Below are positions 22,017-34,090 of a DNA stretch of 64,000 nucleotides, piece by piece. The stretch spans positions 18,173,911 through 18,237,910 of the forward strand of contig OZ025256.1 in the NCBI GenBank assembly GCA_964019135.1, given 5' to 3'. The DNA comes from Arenicola marina (taxonomy: Eukaryota; Annelida; Polychaeta; Arenicolidae). The first letter of the stretch is position 1, and each line of letters opens with the position of its first letter. Below the pieces are notes generated by a model. That model worked only from the letters and a program-made list of their open reading frames with translations, searched no databases and had not been told where the DNA came from. Made by a program: the position numbers and the translations under genes.

Positions 22017-23568
22017 TTGATATTCCATCTGAGTTTGCTGAATTATCTATTCTGTTAAAGTTCGAATTATCAGCTTAAATTTTCGCGGATTATGGAATAA
22101 ACGAAGCTGCGAGTAAAAGTTATCGCAATCATATCGTTATCTTTTCTTTTCCTTCTTCGAACGGTATCACCTCGCTCAGAAACTGGTTTAGCCAATGTGT
22201 GAATCAAACGTAGTCTTTGGCCGCATGTCCTAGTAGTGTATGCCACAATAGACTTATCGCCAGGACATTTCTCCTTGTGGTTCTACAATAGAAGCGATTG
22301 GGGTATGACGAGACTCACTCGATACCAAACCCTCATGCCAGCCAAGGCTTCTAACGCTACGAATACGCGTAATTTTTTACACTGATGATATTTACAATTG
22401 TAAGACAACAAAAACATTGGCTTTAGTCATTTTATTTTCTCATTAGAATACCAATACCAGAAAAGAGTGCAAATCAAAGTAATGATTAACAACTTGGTCA
22501 ATGTTATAATGTCTTATTCTTGTATCAAATGACGTGTATGTAAAGTCGTTGGTTTGTAAAGTTATGCATCTAAGATTACAAGGAGTGACAAGCGACGCGG
22601 TACAATATATATATAGGTAATCGCACCGTTGCGGTGGCTGTCTGTAACAATTCTTCTTGTACGCTAGCCTTTATCTAGTTTTACATCTGAGTTCAGATGG
22701 AAGCCTGACATTTTGGAGACCCCGAGAGAAGAGAAATATATACCCAAAAAAAACATCAAACTGCCTTGAGCTGCCGGATCCTGAGACGAATTCGTCCTTT
22801 AGTGATACGAGGGACTGTAGGACGTCAAGGACTTGCAGCAGGAGGGATATATAACTACTGATAAACTACAAACGGAGCCCCTTGGAAGCAAGCTGTGCTT
22901 TAATAAATTGAACTTCGGGTAAGCACGAGAGGAGAATCCCAACGAGGTGAAGGTCGCGCAAACGGTAAACCTGTTTAAACCGCATGCCAGACTGCCAAGT
23001 CCTGCAAATAGAGTATCTTAGGCTTGCCGGCGATATCAATTAATCACAGGTTTGGTACTTAGTCAATAGTAGTAAACTTCATCACTTTAGTATCACAAGC
23101 AGCAGTGCCGCGAGTTCCGCTGTGTTCTATATGAGCAGTATTGTAGCACACACATCACACGTACACTCCAATGATATCACCGTATGTGAACTGCTGCTTA
23201 CAATATAGGTATTCGAAGACGAAATAGCAGAAGACATGAAAGTTCCGTGGATTTGCTGATTCCTTAAGGCATAAACCAGAAAGTACACCAGGCACGATGG
23301 GACTATTCGGGAGTCCTTTGTACGAAATAAGCACACCTGGTTTAGTATAAAACAGGCACCCACCACCACCTGCAGTAAAAAAATACTCACATGGGTATAC
23401 ATCTCATCCCACTACATATCCTTAGCCTGACGAGCTACCCCAGGATAGCAGAAGTTATACATAAACCGGTCAATTTTAACACATCATGATGTAGGCCTAT
23501 ATATATATATATATATATAGTCATATAAATGTAAGGATTTTGTGCAGGGGCATCTGTGTGTATCCAGG
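22017..23568. other. convergent intergenic region between RARS1 and ADI1
   Basis: No gene was recognised. It contains a D2 dispersed repeat copy at about 22975-23120 and a (TA)n run at about 23499-23519. The ADI1 3'UTR must lie at the right side, but no convincing minus-strand poly(A) signal close to the stop was identified. Confidence 0.5.
22975..23120 (+). repeat. dispersed repeat D2, copy 2
   Basis: Diverged relative of 11945-12110: GCATGCCAGACTGCCAA, CGATATCAATTAATCACAGG and GCAGTGCCGCGA are in the same order. Confidence 0.65.
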
Positions 23569-23694
23569 TTACTTCTCGCTCCTATTTTCGAGGTAATTGA
23601 CTCTGGCTGGATGGGCCTCTGTCTCCGGAAGACACCTGTTGAGAGGTGTCCAGACGGGTTCCCCCACAAAGTAGCGCTTGGCGTGGATGAAATT
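23569..23694 (-). CDS. ADI1: ADI1 coding exon 4 (C-terminus)
   Basis: 41 codons and a TAA stop after acceptor [20 protein letters not shown] is the conserved C-terminal ARD motif. The tail after it is diverged. Confidence 0.92.
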   Translation of the reverse strand, partial: NFIHAKRYFVGEPVWTPLNRCLPETEAHPARVNYLENRSEK

Positions 23695-26600
23695 CTGGAA
23701 ATCACAATTAAAGTTCACGTTACGAAGGAACACATATCTGATTATACATTGCACGTCAATGCACAGTTGTGTCTAAACATTCATCAAACAAAAGTGTCTA
23801 TACATTCGTCAAACAACAGTGTCCAAACATTCATCCAACAAGAGCGTCTACATTTGTCAAACAATAGCGGCCATACATTCGTCAAACAATAGGGTCTATC
23901 CCGGCGGGAGGGCAGGACTCACCTTGGTATACAGAGTGAAGCGATGGTAGATCCCGGCGGGAGGGCAGGACTCACCTTGGTATACAGAGTGAAGCGATGG
24001 TAGATCCCGGCGGGAGGGAAGGACTCACCTTGTTATACAGAGTGAAGCGATGGTAGATCCCGGCGGGAGGGAAGGACTCACCTTGGTATCTAGAGTGAAG
24101 CGATGGTAGATCCCGGCGGGAGGGAAGGACTCACCTTGGTATCCAGAGTGAAGCGATGGTAGATCCCGGCGGGAGGGCACGACTCACCTTGGTATACAGA
24201 GTGACGCGATGGTAGATCCCGGCTGGAAGGCAGTACTCACCTTGGTATCCAGAGTGAAGCGATGGTAGATCCCGGCTGGAAGGCACGACCCACCTTGGTA
24301 TCCAGAGTGAAGCGATGCTAGATCCCGGCGGGAGGGAAGGACTCACCTTGGTATCCAGAGTGAAGCGATGGTAGATCCCGGCGGGAGGGTAGGACTCACC
24401 TTGGTATACAGAGTGAAGCGATGGTAGATCCCGGCGGGAGGGCAGGACTCACCTTGGTATACAGAGTGAAGCGATGGTAGATCCCGGCGGGAGGGAAGGA
24501 CTCACCTTGTTATACAGAGTGAAGCGATGGTAGATCCCGGCGGGAGGGAAGGACTCACCTTGGTATCTAGAGTGAAGCGATGGTAGATCCCGGCGGGAGG
24601 GAAGGACTCACCTTGGTATCCAGAGTGAAGCGATGGTAGATCCCGGCGGGAGGGCACGACTCACCTTGGTATACAGAGTGACGCGATGGTAGATCCCGGC
24701 TGGAAGGCAGTACTCACCTTGGTATCCAGAGTGAAGCGATGGTAGATCCCGGCTGGAAGGCACGACCCACCTTGGTATCCAGAGTGAAGCGATGCTAGAT
24801 CCCGGCGGGAGGGAAGGACTCACCTTGGTATCCAGAGTGAAGCGATGGTAGATCCCGGCGGGAGGGTAGGACTCACCTTGGTATACAGAGTGAAGCGATG
24901 GTAGATCCCGGCGGGAGGGAAGGACTCACCTTGGTATCCAGAGTGAAGCGATTGTAGATCCCGGCGGGAGAGAAGGACTCACCTTGGTATCCAGAATGAA
25001 GCGATGGTAGATCCCGGTTGGAAGGCACGACTCACCTTGGTATCCAGAGTGAAGCGATGGTAGATCCCGGCGGTAGGGCAGGACTCACCTTGGTATCCAG
25101 AGTGAAGCGATTGTAGATCCCGGCGGGAGAGAAGGACTCACCTTGGTATCCAGAGTGAAGCGATGGTAGATCCCGGCGGGAGGGCAGGACTCACCTTGGT
25201 ATCCAGAGTGAAGCGATGGTAGATCCGGGCGGGAGGGCAGGACTCACTTTGGTATCCAGAATGAAGCGATGGTAGATCCCGGCTGGAAGGCACGACTCAC
25301 CTTGGTATCCAGAGTGAAGCGATGGTAGATCCCGGCGGGAGGGCAGGACTCCCCTTGGTATCTAGAGTGAAGCGATGGTAGATCCCGGCGGGAGGGAAGG
25401 ACTCACCTTGGTATCCAGAGTGAAGCGATGGTGGATCCCGGCGGGAGGGAAGGACTCACCTTGGTATCTAGAGTGAAGCGATGGTAAATCCCGGCGGGAG
25501 GGAAGGACTCACCTTGGTATCCAGAGTGAAGCGATGGTGGATCCCGGCGGGAGGGAAGGACTCACCTTGGTATCTAGAGTGAAGCGATGGTAGATCCCGG
25601 CGGGAGGGAAGGACTCACCTTGGTATCCAGAGTGAAGCGATGGTAGATCCCGGCGGGAGGGAAGGACTCACCTTGGTATCCAGAGTGAAGCGATGGTGGA
25701 TCCCGGCGGGACGGAAGGACTCACCTTGGGATCGAGAATGAAGCGATGGTAGATCCCGGCGGGAGGGCACGACTCACCTTGGGATCCAGAATGAAGCGAT
25801 GGTAGATCCCGGCGGGAGGGCACGACTTACCTTGGTATCCAGAGTGAAGCGATGGTAGATCCCGGCGGGAGGGAAGGACTCACCTTGGTATCCAGAGTGA
25901 AGCGATGGTAGATCCCGGCGGGAGGGCAGGACTCACCTTGGTATCTAGAGTGACGCGATGGTAGATCCATGCGGGAGGGCAAGACTCACTTTGGTATCCA
26001 GGGTGAAGCGATGGTAGATCCCGGCGGGAGGGAAGGACTCACTTTGGTATCCAGAGTGACGCGATGATAGATCCCGGCGGGAGGGCAGGACTCACCTTGG
26101 TATCCAGAGTGAAGCGATGGTAGATCCCGGCGGGAGGGCAGGACTGACCTTGGTATCCAGAGTGAAGCGATGGTAGATCCCGGCGGGAGGGCAGGACTCA
26201 CCTTGGTATCCAGAGTGAAGCGATGGTAGATCCCGGCGGGCAGGACAATCATATCCCCTTTGTTCATTTCCACACGGATCCAGCGGTCATTGTTATCCCG
26301 AGCGTCGAAGTAGCCACTTCCGTCGAGAATGAAGCGAATTTCTTCGTCCGAGTGGATATGCTCCTCGAAAAACATCTTGATCTGTACATCAAACGGGGAG
26401 AGCCGTTACTTTGCATTTCAACATCCCATACACGCAAACACAGAAATAGCGCTTCTACCATTAAACCAGATCGGGAGGCAGCGCTCTCGACTACAGACAG
26501 GTTGTGGGTTCAAACCCCTGCTGTGTCTGGGAGCCGTCTCATCCTTTTAATGTATTGCCATAATCAATATTTGTGGTACCGTATTTATCCCTGGGACCCA

Positions 26601-27289
26601 CATTAACAAACCTTTTTCTCGTACTCCGGCATTTTCTCAGTGATGTTAACCTCATCTTCATACGTATACCCTCGATCTTTCTTGATCTGGTTCAAAGTGG
26701 CATCATTCGTGTGGTCGTCAACCCCTTCAATCTGAAAACAGTAATATAAATATGACAAGATCCGCAGTCATGCAATTAAAAAAAAAACCCTTTTTCCCGA
26801 TTTCACCAGACGGTAGCTTCTCATTGTACCGTTACAGTGTTGTTACCAAATGTCCCACTAGATGGCAGCACAATTCATCACTTAACCACGAAAAGGCTCA
26901 CTAGATGGCGTTACAATATGCATGCAGTGCTGCGCTTGCTAGTTCTTATGTAGGGTCGCGTAGAGACAGCCGTTCTTCAGTGAAAATGATGATCTACACC
27001 CAGATTGCGTGCGACACTTTGCCCATGAGCCTAGGTATCATAATCATATCAATACCAAACTTTACAACCTATATTTGTTAAATGTGCACAGCTAAACTGT
27101 ATGAATAAAAGCACTTACATCGAAATCTATATTATAGATTACTATATAACTAATACACAGTTCTACCTTCCAGTACATGATGCCAGTCTTCTGCTTCAAC
27201 TCCTCCAGGTCCACCATCTGCGGCGGGTCGGTTTGATGTGGCAGCCTCTGATCCCCATCCACAGCATCCATGTACCAAGCGCGCACCAT
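23569..27289 (-). CDS. ADI1: acireductone dioxygenase (ARD), four coding exons
   Basis: The enzyme oxidises acireductone in the methionine salvage pathway; it is a cupin-fold Fe2+/Ni2+ enzyme. Exons 27289-27167, 26731-26612, 26381-26202 and 23694-23569 all join in phase 0 and give 182 residues (human 179). The N-terminus [13 protein letters not shown] is followed by MYWK at the exon 1 end. The metal ligands are His89, His91 and Glu95 in [20 protein letters not shown], and His134 in [14 protein letters not shown]. Exon 4 supplies [14 protein letters not shown]. The start ATG has A at -3 and G at +4. A CTTGCAG acceptor 20 bp upstream suggests a spliced 5'UTR. The introns and upstream region are dominated by minisatellites. 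The last intron is made largely of copies of the exon 3 end, so in vivo splicing may be heterogeneous. Confidence 0.95.
23778..23896. repeat. 25-bp tandem repeat, about five copies
   Basis: Units share ACATTCGTCAAACAATAG/ACATTCATCAAACAAAAG. It abuts the 53-bp array and lies about 80 bp from the ADI1 exon 4 acceptor. Confidence 0.85.
23897..26250 (-). repeat. 53-bp minisatellite built from the ADI1 exon 3 3' end and its 5' splice site (about 44 copies)
   Basis: Minus-strand order within a unit: GTGAGTCCTGCC, a CTCC insertion relative to the exon, CGCCGGGATCTACCATCGC, TTCACTCTGGATACCAAG. All but about 8 bases match exon 3 codons for [15 protein letters not shown]. Nearly every unit keeps AAG|GTGAGT; exceptions include AGGGGAGT near 25348 and AAGGTCAGT near 26144. 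A 477-bp block of nine units is present twice without visible difference (for example the rare GATGCTAGATCC unit near 24316 and 24793). Together with the 25-bp array it makes up the whole intron between exons 3 and 4. Confidence 0.96.
26202..26381 (-). CDS. ADI1: ADI1 coding exon 3 (metal-binding cupin core; founder of the 53-bp array)
   Basis: 60 codons after acceptor GATGTACAG, containing all four metal ligands. It ends TTCACTCTGGATACCAAG|GTGAGT. The last roughly 45 bases are the source of the array that follows. The donor nearest the exon is assumed; about 43 more copies of it lie downstream. Confidence 0.92.
26440..26600 (+). mobile_element. tRNA-like SINE fragment, family C, third copy
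   Basis: Box B-like GGTTCAAACCC at 26507-26517 is preceded by GGGAGGCAGCGCTCTCGACT. It is followed by TGCTGTGTCTGGGAGCCGTC, colinear with the minus-strand copies near 6500 and 6680. It lies in ADI1 intron 2. Confidence 0.6.
26612..26731 (-). CDS. ADI1: ADI1 coding exon 2
   Basis: 40 codons between acceptor TGTTTTCAG and donor AAG|GTTTGT. It encodes [20 protein letters not shown] to EYEKK, the helical segment before the cupin core. Confidence 0.93.
26732..27166. other. ADI1 intron 1 (between coding exons 1 and 2)
   Basis: No gene or tandem array was recognised. CACTAGATGGC occurs twice (near 26858 and 26898) within a short duplicated context. Confidence 0.5.
27167..27289 (-). CDS. ADI1: ADI1 coding exon 1
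   Basis: 41 codons ending GIMYWK|, donor AAG|GTAGAA. The exon probably starts at 27309 after CTCTTGCAG, leaving 20 nt of 5'UTR. The 18-bp satellite begins only 56 bp from the ATG. Confidence 0.92.
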
Positions 27290-27344
27290 GGTCGGTTTAT
27301 TACGTGTCTGCAAGAGCGTAAAGAAATACGGCATACAGCATACG

Positions 27345-30300
27345 TTAGGGCCTGTCTGTCGGATAGGGCCTGTCTATGGGATAGGGCCTGTCTATGGGAT
27401 AGGGCCGGTCTATGGGATAGGGCCGGTCTATGGGATAGGGCCTGTCTGTCGGATAGGGCCTGTCTGTCGGATAGGGCCTGTCTATGGGATAGGGCCTGTC
27501 TAGGGGATAGGGCCTGTCTATGGGATAGGGCCTGTCTATGGGATAGGGCCTGTCTGTCGGATAGGGCCTGTCTAGGGGATAGGGCCTGTCTATGGGATAG
27601 GGCCTGTCTATGGGATAGGGCCTGTCTGTCGGATAGGGCCTGTCTATGGGATAGGGCCTGTCTGTCGGATAGGGCCTGTCTATGGGATAGGGCCTGTCTA
27701 TGGGATAGGGCCTGTCTATGGGATAGGGCCTGTCTGTCGGATAGGGCCTGTCTATGGGATAGGGCCTGTCTGTCGGATAGGGCCTGTCTGTCGGATAGGG
27801 CCTGTCTGTCGGATAGGGTCTGTCTGTCGGATAGGGCCTGTCTATGGGATAGGGCCTGTCTATGGGATAGGGCCTGTCTGTCGGATAGGGCCTGTCTGTC
27901 GGATAGGGCCTGTCTGTCGGATAGGGTCTGTCTGTCGGATAGGGCCTGTCTGTCGGATAGGACCAGTCTATGGGATAGGGCCTGTCTGTCGGATAGGGCC
28001 TGTCTATGGGATAGGGCCTGTCTGTCGGATAGGGCCTGTCTGTCGGATAGGGCCTGTCTGTCGGATAGGGCCTGTCTGTCGGATAGGGTTTGTCTATGGG
28101 ATAGGGCCTGCCTATGGGATAGGGCCTGTCTATGGGATAGGGCCGGTCTATGGGATAGGGCCGGTCTATGGGATAGGGCCTGTCTGTCGGATAGGGCCTG
28201 TCTATGGGATAGGGCCTGTCTAGGGGATAGGGCCTGTCTGTCGGATAGGGCCTGTCTAGAGGATAGGGCCTGTCTATGGGATAGGGCCTGTCTATGGGAT
28301 AGGGCCTGTCTGTCGGATAGGGCCTGTCTGTCGGATAGGGCCTGTCTGTCGGATAGGGCCTGTCTGTCGGATAGGACCAGTCTATGGGATAGGGCCTGTC
28401 TGTCGGATAGGGCCTGTCTATGGGATAGGGCCTGTCTGTCGGATAGGGCCTGTCTGTCGGATAGGGCCTGTCTGTCGGATAGGGCCTGTCTATGGGATAG
28501 GGCCGGTCTATGGGATAGGGCCGGTCTATGGGATAGGGCCTGTCTATGGGATAGGGCCTGTCTATGGGATAGGGCCTGTCTGTCGGATAGGGCCTGTCTA
28601 TGGGATAGGGCCTGTCTAGGGGATAGGGCCTGTCTATGGGATAGGGCCTGTCTATGGGATAGGGCCTGTCTGTGGGATAGGGCCTGTCTGTCGGATAGGG
28701 CCTGTCTAGGGGATAGGGCCTGTCTATGGGATAGGGCCTGTCTGTCGGATAGGGCCTGTCTGTCGGATAGGGCCTGTCTGTCGGATAGGGCCTGTCTGTC
28801 GGATAGGGTCTGTCTGTCGGATAGGGCCTGTCTGTCGGATAGGACCAGTTTATGGAATAGGGCCTGTCTGTCGGATAGGGCCTGTCTATGGGATAGGGCC
28901 TGTCTGTCGGATAGGGCCTGTCTGTCGGATAGGGCATGTCTATGGGATAGGGCCTGTCTATGGGATAGGGCCTGTCTATGGGATAGGGCCTGTCTGTCGG
29001 GTTGGGTCTGTCTGTCGGATAGGGCCTGTCTTTGGGATAGGGCCTGTCTATGGGATAGGGCCTGTCTATGGGATAGGGCCTGTCTATGGGATAGGGCCTG
29101 TCTATGGGATATGGCCTGTCTATGGGACAGGGCCTGTCTGTCAGATAGGGCCTGTCTGTCGGATAGGGCCTGTCTATGGGATAGGGCCCGTCTGTCGGAT
29201 AGGGCCTGTCTGTCGTATAGGACCAGTCTGTCGGATAGGGCCTGTCTATGGGATAGGGCCTGTCTATGGGATAGGGCCTGTCTGTCGGATAGGGCCTGTC
29301 TATGGGATAGGGCCTGTCTATGGGATAGGGCCTGTCTATGGGATAGGGCCTGTCTGTCCGAAAGGGCCAGTCTGTCGGATAGGGCCTGTCTATGGGATAG
29401 GGCCTGTCTATGGGATAGGGCCTGTCTGTCGGATAGGGCCTGTCTGTCGGATAGGGCCTGTCTATGGGATAGGGCCCGTCTGTCGGATAGGGCCTGTCTG
29501 TCGTATAGGACCAGTCTGTCGGATAGGGCCTGTCTATAGATAGGGCCTGTCTATGGGGTAGGGCCTGTCTGTCGGATAGGGCCTGTCTATGGGATAGGGC
29601 CTGTCTAGGGGATAGGGCCTGTCTATGGGATAGGGCCTGTCTATGGGATAAGGCCTGTCTGTCGGATAGGGCCTGTCAAGGGGATAGGGCCTGTCAATGG
29701 GATAGGGCCTGTCTATGGGATAGGGCCTGTCTGTCGGATAGGGCCTGTCTGTCGGATAGGGCCTGTCTGTCGGATAGGGTCTGTCTGTCGGATAGGGCCT
29801 GTCTGTCGGATAGGACCAGTCTATGGGATAGGGCCTGTCTGTCGGATAGGGCCTGTCTATGGGATAGGGCCTGTCTATCGGATAGGGCCTGTCTGTCGGA
29901 TAGGGCCTGTCTGTCGGATAGGGCCTGTCTATGGGATAGGGCCTGTCTATGGGATAGGGCCTGTCTATGGGATAGGGCCGGTCTATGGGATAGGGCCGGT
30001 CTATGGGATAGGGCCTGTCTGTCGAATAGGGCCTGTCTAGGGGATAGGGCCTGTCTATGGGATAGGGCCTGTCTATGGGATAGGGCCTGTCTGTCGGATA
30101 GGGCCTGTCTAGGGGATAGGGCCTGTCTAGGGGATAGGGCCTGTCTATGGGATAGGGCCTGTCTGTCGGATAGGGCCTGTCTGTCGGATAGGGCCTGTCT
30201 GTCGGATAGGGTCTGTCTGTCGGATAGGGCCTGTCTGTCGGATAGGACCAGTCTATGGGATAGGGCCTGTCTGTCGGATAGGGCCTGTCTATGGGATAGG

Positions 30301-32985
30301 GCCTGTCTGTCGGATAGGGCCTGTCTGTCGGATAGGGCATGTCTATGGGATAGGGCCTGTCTATGGGATAGGGCTTGTCTATGGAATAGGGTCTGTCTAT
30401 GGGATAGGGCCTGTCTGTCGGATAGGGTCTGTCTGTCGGATAGGGCCTGTCTATGGTATAGGGCCTGTCTATGGGATAGGGCCTGTCTATGGGATAGGGC
30501 CTGTCTATGGGATAGGGCCTGTCTATGGGATAGGGCCTGTCTATGGGACAGGGCCTGTCTGTCAGATAGGGCCTGTCTGTCGGATAGGGCCTGTCTATGG
30601 GATAGGGCCCGTCTGTCGGATAGGGCCTGTCTGTCGGATAGGGCCTGTCTGTCGTATAGGACCAGTCTGTCGGATAGGGCCTGTCTATGGGATAGGGCCT
30701 GTCTATGGGATAGGGCCTGTCTGTCGGATAGGGCCTGTCTATGGGATAGGGCCTGTCTATGGGATAGGGCCTGTCTATGGGATAGGGCCTGTCTGTCCGA
30801 AAGGGCCAGTCTGTCGGATAGGGCCTGTCTATGGGATAGGGCCTGTCTGTCGGATAGGGCCTGTCTGTCGGATAGGGCCTGTCTAGGGGATAGGGCCTGT
30901 CTATGGGATAGGGCCTGTCTATGGGATAGGGCCTGTCTGTCGGATAGGGCCTGTCAAGGGGATAGGGCCTGTCAAGGGGATAGGGCCTGTCTATGGGATA
31001 GGGCCTGTCTATGGGATAGGGCCTGTCTGTCGGATAGGGCCTGTCTGTCGGATAGGGCCTGTCTGTCGGATAGGGTCTGTCTGTCGGATAGGGCCTGTCT
31101 GTCGGATAGGACCAGTCTATGGGATAGGGCCTGCCTGTCGGATAGGGCCTGTCTATGGGATAGGGCCTGTCTATCGGATAGGGCCTGTCTGTCGGATAGG
31201 GCCTGTCTGTTGGATAGGGCCTGTCTATGGGATAGGGCCTGTCTATGGGATAGGGCCTGTCTATGGGATAGGGCCGGTCTATGGGATAGGGCCTGTCTGT
31301 CGGATGGGGCCTGTCTAGGGGATAGGGCCTGTCTATGGGATAGGGCCTGTCTATGGGATAGGGCCTGTCTGTCGGATAGGGCCTGTCTGTCGGATAGGGC
31401 CTGTCTAGGGGATAGGGCCTGTCTAGGGGATAGGGCCTGTCTATGGGATAGGGCCTGTCTATGGGATAGGGCCTGTCTGTCGGATAGGGCCTGTCTGTCG
31501 GATAGGGCCTGTCTGTCGGATAGAGTCTGTCTGTCGGATAGGGCCTGTCTGTCGGATAGGACCAGTCTATGGGATAGGGCCTGTCTGTCGGATAGGGCCT
31601 GTCTATGGGATAGGGCCTGTCTGTCGGATAGGGCCTGTCTGTCGGATAGGGCCTGTCTATGGGATAGGGCCTGTCTGTCGGATAGGGCCTGTCTGTCGGA
31701 TAGGGCCTGTCTGGCGGATAGGGCCTGTCTGTCGGATAGGGCATGTCTATGGGATAGGGCCTGTCTATGGGATAGGGCCTGTCTATGGAATAAGGCCTGT
31801 CTATGGGATAGGGCCTGTCTGTCAGATAGGGTCTGTCTGTCGGATAGGGCCTGTCTATGGGATAGGGCCTGTCTATGGGATAGGGCCTGTCTATGGGATA
31901 GGGCCTGTCTATGGGATAGGGCCTGTCTATGGGATAGGGCCTGTCTATGGGACAGGGCCTGTCTGTCAGATAGGGCCTGTCTGTCGGATAGGGCCTGTCT
32001 ATGGGATAGGGCCCGTCTGTCGGATAGGGCCTGTCTGTCGTATAGGACCAGTCTGTCGGATAGGGCCTGTCTATGGGATAGGGCCTGTCTATGGGATAAG
32101 GCCTGTCTGTCGGATAGGGCATGTCTATGTGATAGGGCCTGTCTATGGGATAGGGCCTGTCTATGGGATAGGGCCTGTCTGTCCGAAAGGGCCAGTCTGT
32201 CGGATAGGGCCTGTCTATGGGATAGGGCCTGTCTGTCGGATAGGGCCTGTCTGTCGGATAGGGCCTGTCTGTCGGATAGGGCCTGTCTATGGGATAGGGC
32301 CTGTCTGTCCGAAAGGGCCAGTCTGTCGGATAGGGCCTGTCTGTCGGATAGGGCCTGTCTATGGGATAGAGCCTGTCTGTCGGATAGGGCCTGTCTGTCC
32401 GAAAGGTCCAGTCTGTCGGATAGGGCCTGTCTATGGGATAGGGCCTGTCTATGGGATAGGGCCTGTCTATGGGATAGGGCCTGTCTATGGGATAGGGCCT
32501 GTCTGTCGGATAGGGCCTGTCTGTCCGAAAGGTCCAGTCTGTCGGATAGGGCCTGTCTATGGGATAGGGCCAGTCTGTCGGATAGGGTCTGTCTGTCGGA
32601 TAGGGCCAGTCTGTCGGATAGGGTCTGTCTGTCGAATAGGGTCTGTCTGTCGGATAGGGTCTGTCTGTCGAATAGGGTATGTCTATGGGATAGGGCCTGT
32701 CTATGGGATAGGGCCTGTCTATGGGATAGGGCCTGTCTATCGGATAGGGTCTGTCTGTCGGATATGGCCTGTCTGTCGTATATGGCCTGTCTGTCGTATA
32801 GGACCAGTCTGTTGGATAGGGCCGGTCTATGGGATAGGGCCTGTCTATGCGATAGGGCCTGTCTGTCGGATAGGGTCTGTCTATGCGATAGGGCCTGTCT
32901 GTCGGATAGGGCCTGTTTGTCAGATAGGGCCTGTCTATGGGATAGGGCCTGTCTGTCCGAAAAGGCCTGTCTGTCGGACAGTGCA
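27345..32985. repeat. 18-bp giant minisatellite upstream of the ADI1 start codon (about 310 copies)
   Basis: Two main unit types, ATGGGATAGGGCCTGTCT and GTCGGATAGGGCCTGTCT, with minor types (AGGGGATAGGGCC, GGATAGGACCAG, TGTCCGAAAGGGCCAG). Because 18 is a multiple of three and no unit contains a stop in several frames, long open frames appear on both strands. They are pure repeats, not genes. Landmark GGACCAGTCTATGG units recur 414, 468, 432 and 450 bp apart, showing a higher-order repeat of about 23-26 units. It lies either in a 5'UTR intron of ADI1 or in its promoter. Confidence 0.97.
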
Positions 32986-34090
32986 GACTGGCCAGCCGGC
33001 CCCCTAACCATCAGTGCAGACTGGCCAGCCGGCCCCCTAACCATCAGTGCAGACTGGCCAGCCGGCCCCCGAACCATCAGTGCAGACTGGCCAGCCGGCC
33101 CCCTAACCATCAGTGCAGACTGGCCAGGCGGCCCCCTAACCATCAGTGCAGACTGGACAGCCGGCCCCCTGACCATCAGTGCAGACTGGCCAGCCGGCCC
33201 CCGAACCTTCAGTGCAGACTGGCCAGGCGGCCCCCTAACCATCAGTGCAGACTGGCCAGCCGGCCCCCTAACCATCAGTGCAGACTGGCCAGGCGGCCCC
33301 CTAACCATCAGTGCAGACTGGCCAGGCGGCCCCCTAACCATCAGTGCAGACTGGCCAGCCGGCCCCCTAACCATCAGTGCAGACTGGCCAGCCGGCCCCC
33401 GAACCTTCAGTGCAGACTGGCCCGCCGGCCCCCTAACCATCAGTGCAGACTGACCAGCCGGCCCCCTAACCATCAGTGCAGACTGGCCAGCCGGCCTCCT
33501 AACCATCAGTGCACACTGGCCCGACGGCCCCCCAACCATCCGTGCAGACTGGCCAGCCGGCTCCCTAACCATCAGTGCACACTGGCTAGCCGGCCCCCTA
33601 ACCCTCAGTGCACACTGGCCAGCCGGCCTCCTAACCATCAGTGCACACTGGCCCGACGGCCCCCCAACCATCCGTGCAGACTGGCCAGCCGGCTCCCTAA
33701 CCATCAGTGCACACTGGCTAGCCGGCCCCCTAACCCTCAGTGCACACTGGCCAGCGGGCCCCCTAACCCTCAGTGCACACTGGCCAGCCGGCCCCCTAAC
33801 CATCAGTGCACACTGGCCAGCCGGCCCCATAACCATCAGTGCAGACTGGCCAGCCGGCCCCCTAACCCTCAGTGCACACTGGCCAGCGGGCCCCCTAACC
33901 CTCAGTGCACACTGGCCAGCCGGCCCCCTAACCATCAGTGCAGACTGGCTAGCCGGCCCCCTAACCCTCAGTGCACACTGGCCAGCGGGCCCCCTAACCC
34001 TCAGTGCACACTGGCCAGCCGGCCCCCTAACCATCAGTGCAGACTGGCTAGCCGGCCCCCTAATTGTCAGTGCAGGCTGGCCAGCCGGCC
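32986..34090. repeat. 33-bp minisatellite, about 33 copies
   Basis: The unit combines CAGTGCAGACTGGCCAGCCG and GCCCCCTAACCAT, with variants CACACTGG, GGCGGCC, CCCTCAG and CTAGCCGG. It directly abuts the 18-bp array at TGTCTGTCGGACAGTGCAGA. Longer blocks are duplicated (for example the units around 33500-33600 and 33620-33730). Confidence 0.96.

Noticed and set aside
23127..23402. Open frame of 91 codons (minus) as an extra ADI1 exon or small gene
   Set aside because: ADI1 already ends with a conserved C-terminus and stop at 23569; no recognisable domain or splice context.
27101..34034. Very long open frames (about 810, 860 and 1020 residues) on both strands, repeating ACLWDR/PYPIDR/ALSHRQ
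   Set aside because: They are periodic translations of 18- and 33-bp satellites whose unit lengths are multiples of three; no domain or start context, and overlapping open frames exist on both strands.
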